A stretch of DNA of 64,000 bases, taken from positions 6,051-70,050 of the forward strand of contig CAVUAU010000003.1 of assembly GCA_963739625.1 (NCBI GenBank). Direction: 5' to 3'. Positions 7,597 to 16,468 of this stretch are shown in pieces. The notes under the pieces are model-generated. The model was not told where the DNA came from, searched no databases, and worked only from the letters and a program-made list of their open reading frames with translations. The first letter of the stretch is position 1. Each line of letters starts with the position of its first letter. The stretch comes from Salinimicrobium sp963739625 (GTDB lineage Bacteria > Bacteroidota > Bacteroidia > Flavobacteriales > Flavobacteriaceae). Made by a program: the position numbers and the translations under genes.

Positions 7597-9267
7597 ATGA
7601 AGCAATTTTTCGCTCTCCTGTTTTTATGTCTTGTTGTTACCTCCTGTAAAGAAGAAAAGGAGGAGAAAGTAACAGTTCAGGAACCAGCCGTTACCTGGCA
7701 GCGCAATGACGAAACAACCCAGCTTGAGGAGCAGGCAAAACACGAGAACGAAAGGATGAGGTTCAAGCTCATCAATTCCAAATACCTGGACAAAAATGAC
7801 ATTTGGAAGCCTTTTGAAAAGGATCTTTCCACTTTTTCTTCGGAAAAATATGACTCGCTAAAACCCTTAGTGCTGGAGAAAAATATTCCCGAATTGCAGC
7901 GTGAAATTGCTGAGGGGAAATTAAGTTACGAGGAGCTTACCCTGTTCTACATTTACAGGATCAGGAAGTTCGAGAGCGACAATGATCTTTCCCTTAACGC
8001 AGTTATTGCACTGAATCCCGATGTGGTGGAAGAAGCCAGAAAACTGGATGAACGCAATGCGCCAAATGTGAATGAGAATTCTGTCTACGGAATGCCCATC
8101 CTTTTGAAGGATAACATCAACACCAACAACATGAAAACCACTGCCGGGGCCCTTGCTCTGGCAGAAAATCAACCTTCAGAAAATGCTTTTATTGTTGAAC
8201 GTTTACTGAAGCATAAGGCCCTCATTTTAGGAAAGGCAAACTTAAGTGAATGGGCTTATTACCTGTGCGAAGGCTGTCCTCTTGGCTATAGCGCTGTCGG
8301 CGGTCAAACTCTCAATCCCTACGGAAGAAAAGAGTTCGAAACCGGCGGTTCAAGTTCGGGAAGTGGTGTCGCGGTTGCCGCGAATTACGCGGTGGCAGCT
8401 GTAGGAACCGAAACTGCAGGTTCTATACTTTCCCCGGCTTCCAAGAATTCTGTAGTTGGTCTCAAACCAACAGTCGGATTATTAAGTCGCGGCGGAATTG
8501 TGCCCATTTCCAGCACTCTTGACACTCCCGGGCCAATGACCAGAAGCGTGGTTGACAATGCAATCTTGCTCAACGCCATGACAGGAAAAGACGTGGACGA
8601 TGCAGCCTCGATAGAAGGAGGAAAAAATTATGTAAAAGGTCTTGAAAATGCCACTTTAGAGAGGAAAAGAATTGGGGTGATGAAGCCGCTGGAAACCGAC
8701 TCTTTATACGCGGCAGCTGTCGAGCAGCTGGTAAAACAAGGCGCTATAATTGTGGAGATCGAGCCGCAGGATATCCCGCTCGATAACTTCGGAAAACTCC
8801 TGGATGCCGACATGAAAAGAGATCTGCCTGCTTATCTTTCAAACTATGGTGGGAAAGATCTTCAGTTCAAATCGGTTGCAGATGTAGCTGAATATAACAC
8901 TCAGGATTCCACCCTGCGTGTGCCGTACGGGCAGCAGCTTTTTGAAGGCATCGTAGCCGATTCAACTTCAGATGAGGAGCTGCAGCAAATAAGAGAAGAA
9001 TTACAGCAGGCAGGAAGAAAATTCTTTGATGTGCCAATGGAAAAGCACAACCTGGATGCGGTGCTGTCCATAAACAACTACCATGCGGCCTATGCGGCGG
9101 TGGCGAAGTATCCGGCACTCACGGTGCCTATGGGTTATGTTAAAACAGGAGAGCCCGAAAATGCCACTTTTATCGCCCGTCCTTTTGAGGAGGATAAGCT
9201 GCTCGAAATAGGAGCTGCCTTTGAAAAAGCTTATAAAAAGCGACAGATCCCCCAAAACTATAACTAA
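7597..9267 (+). CDS. Amidase family lipoprotein
   Basis: This is an amidase-signature enzyme (Ser-cisSer-Lys triad) that hydrolyses an unknown amide. A lipoprotein signal peptide ends VVTSCKEE, so it is probably anchored in the periplasm or outer membrane. The triad is visible: Lys in MPILLKDNINT, the cis-Ser in GTETAGSILSPAS, and the nucleophile region GGSSSGSGVAVAANYAV. Its 556 residues include an N-terminal extension of about 100 residues before the amidase fold. Homologues may be misnamed GatA, but the lipobox argues against a tRNA amidotransferase. The stop overlaps the next ATG by one base (TAATG). Confidence 0.9.
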   Translation: MKQFFALLFLCLVVTSCKEEKEEKVTVQEPAVTWQRNDETTQLEEQAKHENERMRFKLINSKYLDKNDIWKPFEKDLSTFSSEKYDSLKPLVLEKNIPELQREIAEGKLSYEELTLFYIYRIRKFESDNDLSLNAVIALNPDVVEEARKLDERNAPNVNENSVYGMPILLKDNINTNNMKTTAGALALAENQPSENAFIVERLLKHKALILGKANLSEWAYYLCEGCPLGYSAVGGQTLNPYGRKEFETGGSSSGSGVAVAANYAVAAVGTETAGSILSPASKNSVVGLKPTVGLLSRGGIVPISSTLDTPGPMTRSVVDNAILLNAMTGKDVDDAASIEGGKNYVKGLENATLERKRIGVMKPLETDSLYAAAVEQLVKQGAIIVEIEPQDIPLDNFGKLLDADMKRDLPAYLSNYGGKDLQFKSVADVAEYNTQDSTLRVPYGQQLFEGIVADSTSDEELQQIREELQQAGRKFFDVPMEKHNLDAVLSINNYHAAYAAVAKYPALTVPMGYVKTGEPENATFIARPFEEDKLLEIGAAFEKAYKKRQIPQNYN

Positions 9268-9539
9268 TGTCTCGCAGAAATTTGATCATTCTCACCAAGA
9301 TCATTCTGTTTTACAGCCTTTTTTACATCCTTATGAAGTTTATCTTCATTTTTAAGGGCTACTGGCTAATGCCGAATTTAATTTTAATGCTGCCATTCCT
9401 GATCACCGCAGGCATTTCAGGTTGGCAGGTAAAGAAGGAGCAGTATTCCTGGCTCTTCGTCGCCATTGGTGCGGCTTTGATCATTCTCACCCGCATTTTT
9501 GAAGCTGATCTTGTTCTTTGGCTACATAATAGCTTCTGA
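9267..9539 (+). CDS. Small membrane protein of unknown function
   Basis: I do not recognise this 90-residue protein. It has two or three hydrophobic segments: about residues 5-28 (IILTKIILFYSLFYILMKFI), 34-50 and 62-78. A short loop with Lys and Glu (GWQVKKEQYS) lies between the second and third. Translational coupling to the amidase (overlapping stop and start) suggests it is made with it, perhaps as a membrane partner; this is inference only. Confidence 0.6.
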   Translation: MSRRNLIILTKIILFYSLFYILMKFIFIFKGYWLMPNLILMLPFLITAGISGWQVKKEQYSWLFVAIGAALIILTRIFEADLVLWLHNSF

Positions 9540-9554
9540 AAATTCCATTTTGAA

Positions 9555-10045
9555 GAGGTCCCAAAAATGACATTTTTGAGAGGTCTTCAAGCTTGGGCTA
9601 AAGCCCTTTAAGTAAGCTGTTGAACCTCCGCCTAAAGGCGGAGGTAATTCATGAAAATTTTAAAAGTATGAATTGCCTCCGGATTTATCCGGAGGTTTTT
9701 TTAGTTTCATATCAAGTAGGCCTTTAGGCCAATTTTACTCCTGAAGGCGAAGGTAATTCATGGGTGCATTTTAAAAAATATGAATTGCCTCCGGATTAAT
9801 CCGGAGGTTTTTTGGTTTGAAATGTTATAGGCCTTTAGGCCAATATTTCCACTCCGCTGTGCAGAGTCCTGTGGCTGCGCAACAGCTTCTAAAACAGCTC
9901 TTCGGAAGAGGTTTCAAAAATGCTATTTTTGAGAGGTATTGAAAAGTTGGGCTAAAGCCCTTTTAAGTAAGGTGTTGAACCTCCGCCTGAAGGCGGAGGT
10001 AGTTCAAAGATTCATTTAAAAAATATGAATTGCCTCCGGATGAAC
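9555..10045. repeat. Array of three related intergenic repeat units with paired hairpins
   Basis: Three imperfect copies share an order: GGGCTAAAGCCC; the hairpin ACCTCCGCC-tnaa-GGCGGAGGT; ATGAATTGCCTCCGGAT with its inverted complement ATCCGGAGG plus a T run; and AGGCCTTTAGGCC. Copy A is about 9595-9735, copy B about 9742-9842 (first hairpin degraded, second a perfect 20-bp palindrome at 9788-9807) and copy C about 9949-10045 (second hairpin truncated). Two copies of the CAAAAATG...ATTTTTG motif (9562, 9915) are embedded. No coding potential. Confidence 0.85.
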
Positions 10046-10049
10046 CACT

Positions 10050-10250
10050 CCGCTCCGCAGATTAGCTGCGCTGAGTCTTCAGACTCTGCGCCTGCACCAC
10101 AACAAAAAAAGGGATGGCTATTCGGCCATCCCTTTGCACACTCTATTTGTGATCCGCTCCGCAGATTAGCTGCGCTGAGTCTCCAGACTCCGCGCCTAAA
10201 TATTTAAAAAAGGGATGGCTATTCGGCCATCCCTTTTATAAAATGAAATC
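10050..10250. repeat. Tandem duplication of a ~104-bp unit containing a terminator hairpin
   Basis: CCGCTCCGCAGATTAGCTGC begins at 10050 and again at 10154. Each is followed by CTGAGTCT-C-AGACTC and then the hairpin AAAGGGATGGC-tattc-GGCCATCCCTTT (10108-10135 and 10208-10237). The copy nearer katG can end its minus-strand transcript. A 60-codon ORF across it is not credible. Confidence 0.85.
10206..10240 (-). terminator. Terminator hairpin downstream of katG
   Basis: AAAAGGGATGGC (10208-10219) pairs with GCCATCCCTTTT (10226-10237). On the minus strand the stem is followed by U-rich sequence, 16 bp after the katG stop. Confidence 0.75.
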
Positions 10251-10255
10251 ATTTT

Positions 10256-12517
10256 CTACTTCAGATCGAATCGATCTAAATTCATGACCTTATGCCAGGC
10301 CTTCACGAAATCTCTAAGGAATTTTTCCTCGCCATCTTTCGACGCGTATACTTCGGCAAGCGCTCTTAGCTCTGAATTTGATCCAAAGATGAGATCGACC
10401 CTGCTGCCGGTCCATTTGACTTCTCCGGTTTTTCGGCTTCGGCCTTCAAAATGGTTTTGATCATCTGATGATGCTTTCCAGGTGGTATCCATGTCGAGCA
10501 GGTTAACAAAAAAGTCATTACTGAGCTGCCCGGGACGTTTTGTGAATACTCCGTGTTTAGAATTGTCGTAGTTCGTATCTAATACCCGCATCCCTCCAAG
10601 CAGAACGGTCATTTCGGGAGCGGTAAGCGTCATTAGCTGTGCCCTGTCCACCATCATTTCTTCGGCAGAGGCTGAAAAATCATCCCGCCGGCCCAAATAG
10701 TTCCTGAAGGCATCGGCCACCGGCTCCAGGATGGAAAAGCCTGCAACATCTGTTTGTTCCTGGGAAGCATCTGTTCGGCCGGGAGTAAAGGGAACATCCA
10801 CTTTTTTTCCTGCATCTTTGGCCGCTTTGTCGACTCCCACACAACCGGCAAGAACAATCAGGTCTGCCATGGAAACCTTTTTATTTGCGCTTTGGGCTTT
10901 ATCAAACTCTTCTTTTATACTGTTAAGCTTGTTGAGCACGGTGTTCAATTGCGGTGGATTATTTACCTCCCAGTACTTTTGTGGTTCCAGCCTGATTCTT
11001 CCGCCGTTTGCACCTCCCCGTTTATCTGAATCCCTGTAAGTGGAAGCCGAGGCCCAGGCAGTGCTCACCATTTGAGAAACCGAAAGTCCGGAATCTAATA
11101 TTTTTTTCTTCAGTTCGGCTACATCATCTTTGTTGATGACTTCATAATCAACTTCGGGTATAGGATCCTGCCAGAGAAGATCTTCTTCGGGAACTTCAGG
11201 CCCTAAATAACGGCTTTTTGGCCCCATATCGCGGTGAGTCAATTTGTACCAGGCGCGGGAAAAAGCATCTGCAAACTCATCGGGATTTTCATAGAAATGC
11301 CTGGAGATCTTTTCATATGCAGGATCTTCGCGAAGAGCAATATCTGTTGTCAGCATGAATGGGGCATGTTTCTTATTAGGATCGTGCGCATCGGGTACTG
11401 TATCCGCCCCGGCATTGTTTTTTGGTTTCCACTGGTAAGCGCCACCCGGACCTTTATGGCACTCCCATTCATAGCTGAACAGGTTCTCAAAGAACTTATT
11501 GCTCCATTTCGTGGGCGTATTGGTCCAGGCGCCTTCAATTCCGCTGGTGATGGTGTTTTCTCCGTAGCCGCTTCCAAGGCTATTCTTCCAGCCGAGCCCC
11601 ATTTCTTCGATGCCTGCTGCTGCGGGTTCCTTACCCACGTATTTTTCGGGATCACCTGCTCCGTGAGTTTTTCCGAAGGTATGTCCGCCGGCGATAAGCG
11701 CCACCGTTTCATAATCATTCATGGCCATGCGACCAAAGGTTTCCCTAATGTGCTCTCCTGCGGCCACAGGATCCGGATTACCGTTAGGGCCTTCGGGATT
11801 GACGTAGATAAGACCCATGTGTGTGGCTCCTAAAGGATTTTCCAGCTTTTCACCTTTAAAACGCTCCTCATTTCCTAACCATTCCCCTTCAGAGCCCCAG
11901 TAAACATCTTCTTCGGGTTCCCAAATATCTTCGCGTCCACCGCCAAACCCAAAGGTTTGAAGTCCCATAGATTCCAATGCACAGTTGCCGGCAAGTACCA
12001 GGAGATCTGCCCAGGAAAGTTTGTTACCATATTTCTGTTTTATGGGCCACAGTAAAAGTCTGGCTTTGTCAAGATTCGCATTGTCTGGCCAGCTGTTGAG
12101 TGGTGCGAAACGTTGAGCCGCTGTGCCGGCACCTCCCCGGCCGTCGCCAATGCGGTAGGTTCCTGCGCTGTGCCAGGCCATTCTAATAAAGAGAGGGCCA
12201 TAGTGTCCATAATCTGCCGGCCACCATTCCTGGGAGTCTGTCAAGAGCTCAAAAAGGTCCTTTTTCACCTGCTTTAGATCAAGGCTTTCAAATGCTTCAG
12301 CGTAATTATAATCTTCATCCATAGGATTGGAGAGCCTTGAATGTTGTCGAAGAATTCCCAGGTTCAATTGATTTGGCCACCAGTCACGGTTTGAAGTTCC
12401 GGTACCGGCGGTAAATTTTAAAGCTCCGCCCATAAAAGGGCATCTGCTGGATTCATTGACTTCCCAAACTTTGTGGTTGTCCGGGTGATCTGAATTGGAT
12501 TTTGGTTTATCTGCCAT
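10256..12517 (-). CDS. katG: Catalase-peroxidase KatG
   Basis: This is a haem enzyme that removes H2O2 by catalase and peroxidase activity. Its 753 residues form the usual duplicated class I peroxidase. The N-terminal active half has the distal RMAWHSAGTYR (Arg, Trp, His), DVYWGSE with the Tyr of the Met-Tyr-Trp adduct, and the proximal His in IAGGHTFGKTHGA. The C-terminal half lacks haem ligands, as expected. There is no signal peptide, so it is cytoplasmic. It is monocistronic, with a perfect 9-bp-arm palindrome about 45 bp upstream (12558-12577) that could bind a peroxide-responsive regulator. Confidence 0.97.
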   Translation of the reverse strand: MADKPKSNSDHPDNHKVWEVNESSRCPFMGGALKFTAGTGTSNRDWWPNQLNLGILRQHSRLSNPMDEDYNYAEAFESLDLKQVKKDLFELLTDSQEWWPADYGHYGPLFIRMAWHSAGTYRIGDGRGGAGTAAQRFAPLNSWPDNANLDKARLLLWPIKQKYGNKLSWADLLVLAGNCALESMGLQTFGFGGGREDIWEPEEDVYWGSEGEWLGNEERFKGEKLENPLGATHMGLIYVNPEGPNGNPDPVAAGEHIRETFGRMAMNDYETVALIAGGHTFGKTHGAGDPEKYVGKEPAAAGIEEMGLGWKNSLGSGYGENTITSGIEGAWTNTPTKWSNKFFENLFSYEWECHKGPGGAYQWKPKNNAGADTVPDAHDPNKKHAPFMLTTDIALREDPAYEKISRHFYENPDEFADAFSRAWYKLTHRDMGPKSRYLGPEVPEEDLLWQDPIPEVDYEVINKDDVAELKKKILDSGLSVSQMVSTAWASASTYRDSDKRGGANGGRIRLEPQKYWEVNNPPQLNTVLNKLNSIKEEFDKAQSANKKVSMADLIVLAGCVGVDKAAKDAGKKVDVPFTPGRTDASQEQTDVAGFSILEPVADAFRNYLGRRDDFSASAEEMMVDRAQLMTLTAPEMTVLLGGMRVLDTNYDNSKHGVFTKRPGQLSNDFFVNLLDMDTTWKASSDDQNHFEGRSRKTGEVKWTGSRVDLIFGSNSELRALAEVYASKDGEEKFLRDFVKAWHKVMNLDRFDLK

Positions 12518-12838
12518 TGCGGAAAGTTTTTAGTTGATGGTTTAAATTAGAATAATGTTTTATTATTGATAATAAAATTTTATAAGTAAAATTTATTGTT
12601 ATTGCTGCGCTTCTTTATCGCGGGATAAGGATGCTGATTTGTGGGGGGAGAAAAAGCCTTTTTTACCGGCTTGCTTTTCAAGATATTAAAAAGCCATCAA
12701 AAATGCTATTTTAGGAGAGGATGAAATTTAGAAATAAACCATTTCAGAAAAACCGGGAATGAAGAGGAGTAACAGAAAGCTGTGGCAATCGTTATGAATT
12801 CTTATATTTAATGCGTTAATCAAATCACATCCCCTTCT
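12518..12838. other. 321-bp divergent intergenic region between katG and the tricorn-like gene
   Basis: No gene. It is AT-rich near katG and contains the 12558-12577 palindrome. It also holds a CAAAAATGCTATTTTAGGAG copy of the dispersed motif (12699-12716) and presumably both promoters; no clear TAnnTTTG box was picked out. Confidence 0.6.
12558..12577. promoter_or_regulatory. Palindromic operator candidate upstream of katG (PerR/Fur-like)
   Basis: TTTTATTATTGATAATAAAA has perfect 9-bp arms around a 2-bp centre. It resembles the AT-rich 7-1-7 boxes of the Fur/PerR family. Its position just upstream of a peroxide-defence gene makes a peroxide-sensing repressor plausible. This is inferred from pattern only. 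Confidence 0.5.
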
Positions 12839-15800
12839 ATGAAAAAAATTCTAATGGCAATATTTATTGCCTTCTTTACTGTGAGTATAAGCGCTCAGGA
12901 AAATGCGCGCTGGCTAAGGTATCCCAGCATTTCTCCTGACGGGAAAATTATCATCTTTGGATATATGGGTAACCTTTACCGGGTGAAAAGCGATGGTGGA
13001 GTAGCCGTACCCATCACTACGGGCGACGCCTATGATATGCGGCCGGTATGGAGCAATGACGGCAAGACGATCGCCTTTGCGAGTGATCGCTACGGAAATT
13101 TTGACGTTTTTACTATGCCTTCGACAGGCGGAACTCCTGTGAGACTTACCTACGCGAGCACCGGAGATTACCCTTACGATTTTTCACGCGATGATCAACA
13201 GGTACTCTTTGGCAGCGGAAGGAATGCGCCTGCCAAAAGTGTTCGTTTTCCAAGTCCGGGGCTCTTTTCAAATTTGTATACCATTCCGGTAAAAGGTGGA
13301 CGCCCGGTGCTTGTCTCGGCTGCGGGTGCCGAAGAGGCACAGTACAGCAATGACGGCTCCAAGATCGTTTTTGAAGACCGCAAAGGTTACGAAGATGACC
13401 TGCGGAAGCATCATACTTCGGCAGTGACAAGAGACATCTGGATCTATGATGTGAAGAACAATACCTACGATCAGATCAGCAGCTTTAAAGGGGAAAACCG
13501 GGAGCCGGTGTTTAGCGCAGATGCTCAAACGGTTTATTTCTTAAACGAAAGGGATAGTACCCAAAACCTGTACAGCATTTCAGCTTCAGGAGAAAGCGAA
13601 AAACAGCTCACGACGTTCAAAGATTTTCCGGTGCGTCACCTGAGCATCTCCAATGACAATAAGTTAGCTTTTACCTGGAAAGGTGATATTTATATCATGG
13701 CTCCTTCCGCAGAGCCAAAGAAGCTTGACGTAAAAGTGATGGATGATGCGGGTTATGAGCCGGTAAAGAATATGGACATTAATACGGTGAGCGAATTCGC
13801 CGTTAGTCCAAACAACAAAGAAATTGCCTTTGTCAATCGCGGGGAAGTTTTTGTCACCGGTGTTGATGATTCCCGCACAAAAAGAATTACCAATACTCCC
13901 GAGCAGGAACGAATGGTTAGCTGGAGTGAAGACGGCAAAACTTTACTTTTTTCCGGAGAAAAAGAAGGTAGCTGGAATGTGTACAAAGTCACTCTTACCA
14001 GGCCCGACGAGGAATATTTTTATGCTTCGACGGTATTAAATTCTGAACCTGTTATAGCTACGGAAGCTGAAGAATTTCAGCCGAAATATTCTCCCGACGG
14101 AAAAAAGATTGCATTCATTGAAGAACGTAATATTCTGAAGGTGATGGATCTCGACAGCAAAAAGAAAATAACCGTATTGCCCGAAGGACGAAATTATTCG
14201 TACAGCGATGGCGACTGGACTTATGCCTGGAGCCCCGACAGCAGATGGCTGTTGGTTGACGACCAAAAAGGATATTTCTTCAATAACAATACTGCGCTGG
14301 TCAAAGCCGATGGGACCGGTGAAATATTCCATCCTGTGAATAGCGGCTTTGGAGAATCAAATCCAAAATGGGCCATGGACGGTAAAATGATGACCTACGA
14401 AAGCAGTAAAGAAGGTAGAAAATCGCTGGCACTACAGGGTAGTACAGAGGTTGACGTGTATGGAGTCTTCTTTGACCAGGAGGCTTATGACGAGTATGAA
14501 TTGAGCAAGGAAGAATTTGAACTGCTTAACGAGCGGGAGCAAAAAGAGAAAGAAGAGGCAGAGAAAAAGGAGGAGGAGAGCAAAAAGAAAAAGAAGAAGG
14601 AAGAGAAAAAACAGGAGCCTTTAAAGCTCAACCTCAAAAACCTGGACAACCGCAAGGAAAAGCTCACAATCAACAGCTCCAGCATCAGCGATTATGTGCT
14701 GAATGATGATGCGAGCAAGTTGTACTATTTATCTTCTTTTGAAAAAGGATACGACCTCTGGGTCACTGAGCCGAGAACCAGAGAAACCAAGATCCTTGCT
14801 AAACTTGGCGGTACTCCAAGTGGACTTGAAATAAGTAAGGACGGGAAAACGCTCTTTTTGAGCAACAAAGGGAAATTAGTCAAGGTGGACGCCGAGAGCG
14901 GTGAAGTGAAAAATATTGAGATCGCCGGCGACATGATGGTTGATGCAGAAGCTGAGAGGCAGTATATGTTCGACCACATGTGGAGGCAGGTGAAGAAGAA
15001 ATTTTACGACCCGAAACTCCACGGCGTAGACTGGGATAAATATCATGAGGAGTATGGGAAATTTCTTCCTTACATCAACAACAACTATGACTTTCAGGAG
15101 CTGTTGAGCGAATTTCTTGGGGAGCTGAATGCTTCTCACACCGGCGGCAGATATCGTCCGCAGAGCGATGGGATCAAAACCGCATCCCTGGGGCTTCTTT
15201 ATGATCAAAAATACACCGGGGAAGGAATAAAAGTTTCCGAAGTTCTTGAAGCGGGGCCATTGGATAAAGCCGATAGCAGGATCAAAGCCGGCGATATTAT
15301 AGTCAAGATTAACGGAGAAGAAATTCCGCAGGATGCAAACTGGTACAAATTCCTTAATAACCTGGAGGACAAAAATGTGTTACTCAGCATTAAGCGCGGA
15401 AGTGACACTTTTGAGGAGAAACTAAAGCCTATTTCCATGGGTGAGGAGAGTCGCCTCATGTACAAGCGTTGGGTAGACATGATGGAGCATAAAGTTGATT
15501 CTCTCAGCAACGGGCAGCTGGGTTATGTGCATGTACAGGGTATGAACGACAGCAGTTTCAGGGATGTTTATGAGGATGCGCTGGGCCGTAACCTCGACAA
15601 AAAAGCCCTCGTAGTCGATACCCGTTTCAACGGCGGAGGATGGCTGCATGATGATCTCAATACCTTCTTAAGCGGAGAAGAATATCTGAAGTTTGCGCCG
15701 CAGGGCAACGTGGTCAAAGGTGGAGAGCCAATGACCAGGTGGACCAAACCCAGTATTGTTGTGATGAGTGAAAGCAACTACAGCGACGCATTTATTTTTC

Positions 15801-16075
15801 CGTATGTATATAAACAAAATGGCCTCGGAAAACTTGTTGGTATGCCTGTGGCAGGTACCGGAACAGCAGTATGGTGGGAGCAACAAATCGATCCTACCAT
15901 TGTCTTCGGAATTCCCATGGTGGCCACAATTGGTGCCGAAGGAAGACCTACAGAGAACCTGGAGCTGGAGCCTGATATTTTGGTGCCGCTGCCTTACAAT
16001 GCCTTTTTAAACGGGGAAGACACCCAGATCCAGGCTGCTGTAAAAGCGTTGGAGAAAGAGGTGAATAAGGAATAG
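12839..16075 (+). CDS. Tricorn-like S41 protease (beta-propeller, PDZ, S41)
   Basis: This is a secreted or periplasmic peptidase homologous to archaeal tricorn, thought to process peptides. The 1078 residues have a signal peptide (1-20, ending SISAQ), WD40/PD40-type propeller repeats (RYPSISPDGKIIIFGY, MRPVWSNDGKTIAFAS and others) to about residue 500, and a highly charged Lys/Glu linker (about 560-600). A tricorn C1-like region follows (about 695-790), then a PDZ domain (about 790-870, with IKAGDIIVKINGEEI) and the S41 core (about 890-1075). The nucleophile lies in SNYSDAFIFPYV, and GTGTAVWWEQQ follows. The gene is monocistronic with a terminator. Confidence 0.93.
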   Translation: MKKILMAIFIAFFTVSISAQENARWLRYPSISPDGKIIIFGYMGNLYRVKSDGGVAVPITTGDAYDMRPVWSNDGKTIAFASDRYGNFDVFTMPSTGGTPVRLTYASTGDYPYDFSRDDQQVLFGSGRNAPAKSVRFPSPGLFSNLYTIPVKGGRPVLVSAAGAEEAQYSNDGSKIVFEDRKGYEDDLRKHHTSAVTRDIWIYDVKNNTYDQISSFKGENREPVFSADAQTVYFLNERDSTQNLYSISASGESEKQLTTFKDFPVRHLSISNDNKLAFTWKGDIYIMAPSAEPKKLDVKVMDDAGYEPVKNMDINTVSEFAVSPNNKEIAFVNRGEVFVTGVDDSRTKRITNTPEQERMVSWSEDGKTLLFSGEKEGSWNVYKVTLTRPDEEYFYASTVLNSEPVIATEAEEFQPKYSPDGKKIAFIEERNILKVMDLDSKKKITVLPEGRNYSYSDGDWTYAWSPDSRWLLVDDQKGYFFNNNTALVKADGTGEIFHPVNSGFGESNPKWAMDGKMMTYESSKEGRKSLALQGSTEVDVYGVFFDQEAYDEYELSKEEFELLNEREQKEKEEAEKKEEESKKKKKKEEKKQEPLKLNLKNLDNRKEKLTINSSSISDYVLNDDASKLYYLSSFEKGYDLWVTEPRTRETKILAKLGGTPSGLEISKDGKTLFLSNKGKLVKVDAESGEVKNIEIAGDMMVDAEAERQYMFDHMWRQVKKKFYDPKLHGVDWDKYHEEYGKFLPYINNNYDFQELLSEFLGELNASHTGGRYRPQSDGIKTASLGLLYDQKYTGEGIKVSEVLEAGPLDKADSRIKAGDIIVKINGEEIPQDANWYKFLNNLEDKNVLLSIKRGSDTFEEKLKPISMGEESRLMYKRWVDMMEHKVDSLSNGQLGYVHVQGMNDSSFRDVYEDALGRNLDKKALVVDTRFNGGGWLHDDLNTFLSGEEYLKFAPQGNVVKGGEPMTRWTKPSIVVMSESNYSDAFIFPYVYKQNGLGKLVGMPVAGTGTAVWWEQQIDPTIVFGIPMVATIGAEGRPTENLELEPDILVPLPYNAFLNGEDTQIQAAVKALEKEVNKE

Positions 16076-16102
16076 TCCAACATTCATTTTTAAAAGATCA
16101 AA

Positions 16103-16131
16103 AGCCTTCCGTGACTGCGGAAGGTTTTTTT
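16103..16131 (+). terminator. Terminator of the tricorn-like gene
   Basis: CCTTCCG (16105-16111) pairs with CGGAAGG (16118-16124), followed by eight T. Confidence 0.85.
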
Positions 16132-16166
16132 TAGAGCTGATAGAACAATATCTTTTCGTTTAAAAG

Positions 16167-16200
16167 AAGTTACCAATTCGGTAACTTATTGCTATCTTAG
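16167..16200 (+). promoter_or_regulatory. higBA operator and -7 promoter element
   Basis: AAGTTACC-aattc-GGTAACTT is a perfect 8-bp-arm inverted repeat (16167-16187). It is followed by TATCTTAG (16193-16200), one mismatch from TAnnTTTG. HigA-type antitoxins repress their own operon by binding such palindromes, so this is the likely autoregulatory site. Confidence 0.65.
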
Positions 16201-16206
16201 CTATAA

Positions 16207-16467
16207 ATTCTGATATCTCATGCCGATAGTGAACAAGCTTTAAAGGCGTGGTACAGGGAAACGGAAAATGCAGAATGGCAAAATATTAACGATCTTAAAA
16301 GAGAATACCCGGGTGCCAGTATTTTAAAGGATCACAGGATTATATTCAATATAAAAGGGAATAAATATCGACTAATAGTGAAGTTCAATTTTGAATTTCA
16401 GATTTGTTGGATCAGGTTTATTGGAACTCATGCTGAATATGACAAAATAGATGCAAATACCATTTGA
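16207..16467 (+). pseudogene. higB: HigB-type RelE-fold toxin, N-terminus missing
   Basis: HigB toxins are ribosome-dependent mRNA endonucleases. The frame reads HADSEQALKAWYRETENAEW, later SILKDHRIIFNIKGNKYRL, and ends CWIRFIGTHAEYDKIDANTI, which is the family C-terminal core. An in-frame TAA at 16204-16206 and the promoter box at 16193-16200 leave no room for the usual first 12-15 residues, and no ATG, GTG or TTG start is in frame. None of the three frames upstream resembles the missing N-terminus, so a simple frameshift does not explain it. The gene is therefore probably decayed, or uses a rare start. Its stop is 1 bp before higA. Confidence 0.75.
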
Positions 16468-16468
16468 A

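Noticed and set aside
10025..10207. 60-codon ORF across the tandem duplication
   Set aside because: It is repeat-derived, contains the terminator hairpin, and its encoded sequence is low in complexity.
9555..10250. CRISPR array in the repeat region
   Set aside because: Repeat units differ in length and sequence, spacing is irregular, spacers are not unique, and no cas gene is present.
11234..11833. 199-codon plus-strand ORF opposite katG
   Set aside because: It is a shadow of katG on the other strand. The minus-strand reading matches catalase-peroxidase throughout.
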